Below are positions 63,281-64,000 of a stretch of 64,000 nt of DNA, piece by piece. The stretch is from Cyanosarcina radialis HA8281-LM2. GTDB taxonomy: Bacteria > Cyanobacteriota > Cyanobacteriia > Cyanobacteriales > CCAP-1448. Numbering within the stretch: the first letter of the stretch is position 1; each line of letters opens with the position of its first letter. Made by a program: the position numbers and the translations under genes. The stretch spans positions 177,081-241,080 of the forward strand of contig JAHHHA010000007.1 in NCBI GenBank assembly GCA_019359615.1, read 5' to 3'. The notes below the pieces were generated by a model. The model did not search any database and was not told the origin of the DNA. It saw nothing but the letters and a program-made list of their open reading frames with translations.

Positions 63281-63669
63281 GCCAGCAAAAGTTGGTAATT
63301 TGAGTTGAAAGTGAGTTTTTATAGGAGAAACAAGGCATCGCGATCGAGGACGATGGATCTTAGATGCAATCTATTCTAAATCTGTTCTGCCTAGATCGAC
63401 TCCTATTGGGGTGGAATTCCTAATTCCTCATCGTCCCACTTTACCTGCCTACACGGCTGGCGATGAGCATAGGGACTCTAGCGCACTCGTTGAGTGTTTT
63501 TCAAATTTCGATCGCGTCGATCTTCCTTCCCAATCTGCTAGCCAATCTGTCGGTTGATGCCAGAGACTTTCCTAAAGTTAGGAGGTGCTAAATTTTAAAA
63601 ATTCTGATATGTTCAAATATAAAGAAACTTAAAGAAACCTGAGATTTTCAGATCGAAAGAGGTTTTAAG
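63281..63669. promoter_or_regulatory. ycf4-psbD divergent promoter region
   Basis: This 389-bp interval has no gene and must contain the psbD promoter and a leader. A possible ribosome site is AGAGG at about 63658-63662, seven bases before the psbD ATG. The AT-rich stretch 63580-63640 could hold the -10 region; a high-light-type promoter is expected from related species, but no boxes were fixed. Confidence 0.4.
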
Positions 63670-64000
63670 ATGACCATAGCGATAGGACGCGCGCCAGCGA
63701 GTCGAGGATGGTTCGACGTACTCGACGACTGGCTCAAACGCGATCGATTTGTATTTATCGGCTGGTCCGGCTTACTACTATTCCCCTGCGCCTACTTTGC
63801 CCTGGGGGGATGGTTCGTCGGCACCACCTTTGTCACCTCCTGGTACACCCACGGACTAGCCAGTTCCTACCTCGAAGGGTGTAACTTCTTAACCGCCGCC
63901 GTCTCCACCCCCGCCGACAGCTTAGGACACTCCTTGCTGCTGCTGTGGGGACCCGAAGCCCAAGGAGACTTCACCCGGTGGTGTCAGTTAGGGGGATTGT
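63670..64000 (+). CDS. psbD: Photosystem II D2 protein PsbD, N-terminal part
   Basis: The visible 110 residues read [47 protein letters not shown], then [47 protein letters not shown], and run off the window end; the full protein has about 352 residues. D2 with D1 forms the photosystem II reaction centre and binds the quinone QA and chlorophylls. The N-terminal extrinsic segment and the first membrane helix are complete. In cyanobacteria psbC often follows and overlaps psbD, but that lies outside the window. Confidence 0.98.
   Translation, partial: MTIAIGRAPASRGWFDVLDDWLKRDRFVFIGWSGLLLFPCAYFALGGWFVGTTFVTSWYTHGLASSYLEGCNFLTAAVSTPADSLGHSLLLLWGPEAQGDFTRWCQLGGL

Overview
The window is a 64 kb piece of a cyanobacterial chromosome. 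It carries a partial light-dependent protochlorophyllide reductase gene at the left edge, the circadian clock genes kaiA, kaiB and kaiC, ycf4, and the start of psbD (photosystem II D2) at the right edge. The palindrome GCGATCGC (HIP1) occurs very often, inside and between genes, as is usual for cyanobacteria. The short KaiA and the many interspersed and 7-bp tandem repeats suggest a filamentous or colonial lineage rather than a small marine unicell; the genus cannot be named from this sequence.

Layout. (1) 1-330: 3' end of por with a strong terminator. (2) 562-29495: a long plus-strand cluster for a cell-surface glycan. It holds an L-2-hydroxyglutarate oxidase-like gene, a Wzm/Wzt-type ABC exporter, an amino-sugar module (acetyltransferase, Gfo/Idh/MocA dehydrogenase, aminotransferase, an unassigned NAD-binding-like protein, an N-formyltransferase), a second epimerase/aminotransferase pair, many glycosyltransferases, a methyltransferase, an O-antigen-ligase-like membrane protein, and a 1223-residue HAD-related protein with a large internal duplication. 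(3) 29781-32599: kaiC, kaiB and a short kaiA on the minus strand, with a large hybrid histidine kinase divergent from kaiA (33034-36129). (4) 36660-43085: a WecG/TagA/CpsF glycosyltransferase, secD-secF, small membrane and lipoprotein genes, tRNA-Pro(GGG), a DUF1818 gene and an orphan TRAP large permease. (5) 43405-45395: a restriction-modification cassette whose endonuclease gene has an in-frame stop, lying between two copies of an interspersed repeat. (6) 45733-54708: a secreted copper radical oxidase with a ricin-type lectin domain, an amidohydrolase, a 2OG-Fe(II) oxygenase, a decayed toxin with its antitoxin, a DUF4126 membrane protein, a secreted beta-propeller protein and gdhA. (7) 55011-58773: an NHLP/NHLM-type peptide exporter (C39-peptidase ABC transporter plus a short HlyD-like protein), split by a Uma2 gene on the other strand. 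(8) 58921-64000: an SDR, a COP23-domain protein with a trypsin-like protease, a lipoprotein cyclophilin, ycf4 and psbD.

How the genes work together. The glycan cluster makes activated modified sugars, assembles a chain with GT-B and GT-A enzymes and exports it through the Wzm/Wzt pair. Wzt has a C-terminal extension of the kind that binds the chain terminus. The clock block is the standard KaiC phosphorylation oscillator, but KaiA lacks the N-terminal pseudo-receiver, while the divergent kinase carries three receiver-like modules, two or three of them degenerate. Signs of genome turnover are frequent: mobile-type repeats, two toxin-antitoxin remnants, a nonsense-inactivated restriction gene, and a G-rich low-complexity repeat that sits in frame inside two unrelated genes.

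Limits: all calls rest on reading the sequence and on knowledge of the families; no database search was run. Start codons were chosen from ATG position, ribosome-binding-like sequence and family length. The most unusual items are the duplicated HAD-related protein, the short-KaiA/pseudo-receiver-kinase neighbourhood, the broken restriction gene, the shared in-frame repeat, and the cyanobacterial galactose-oxidase-like enzyme with all its copper-radical residues.
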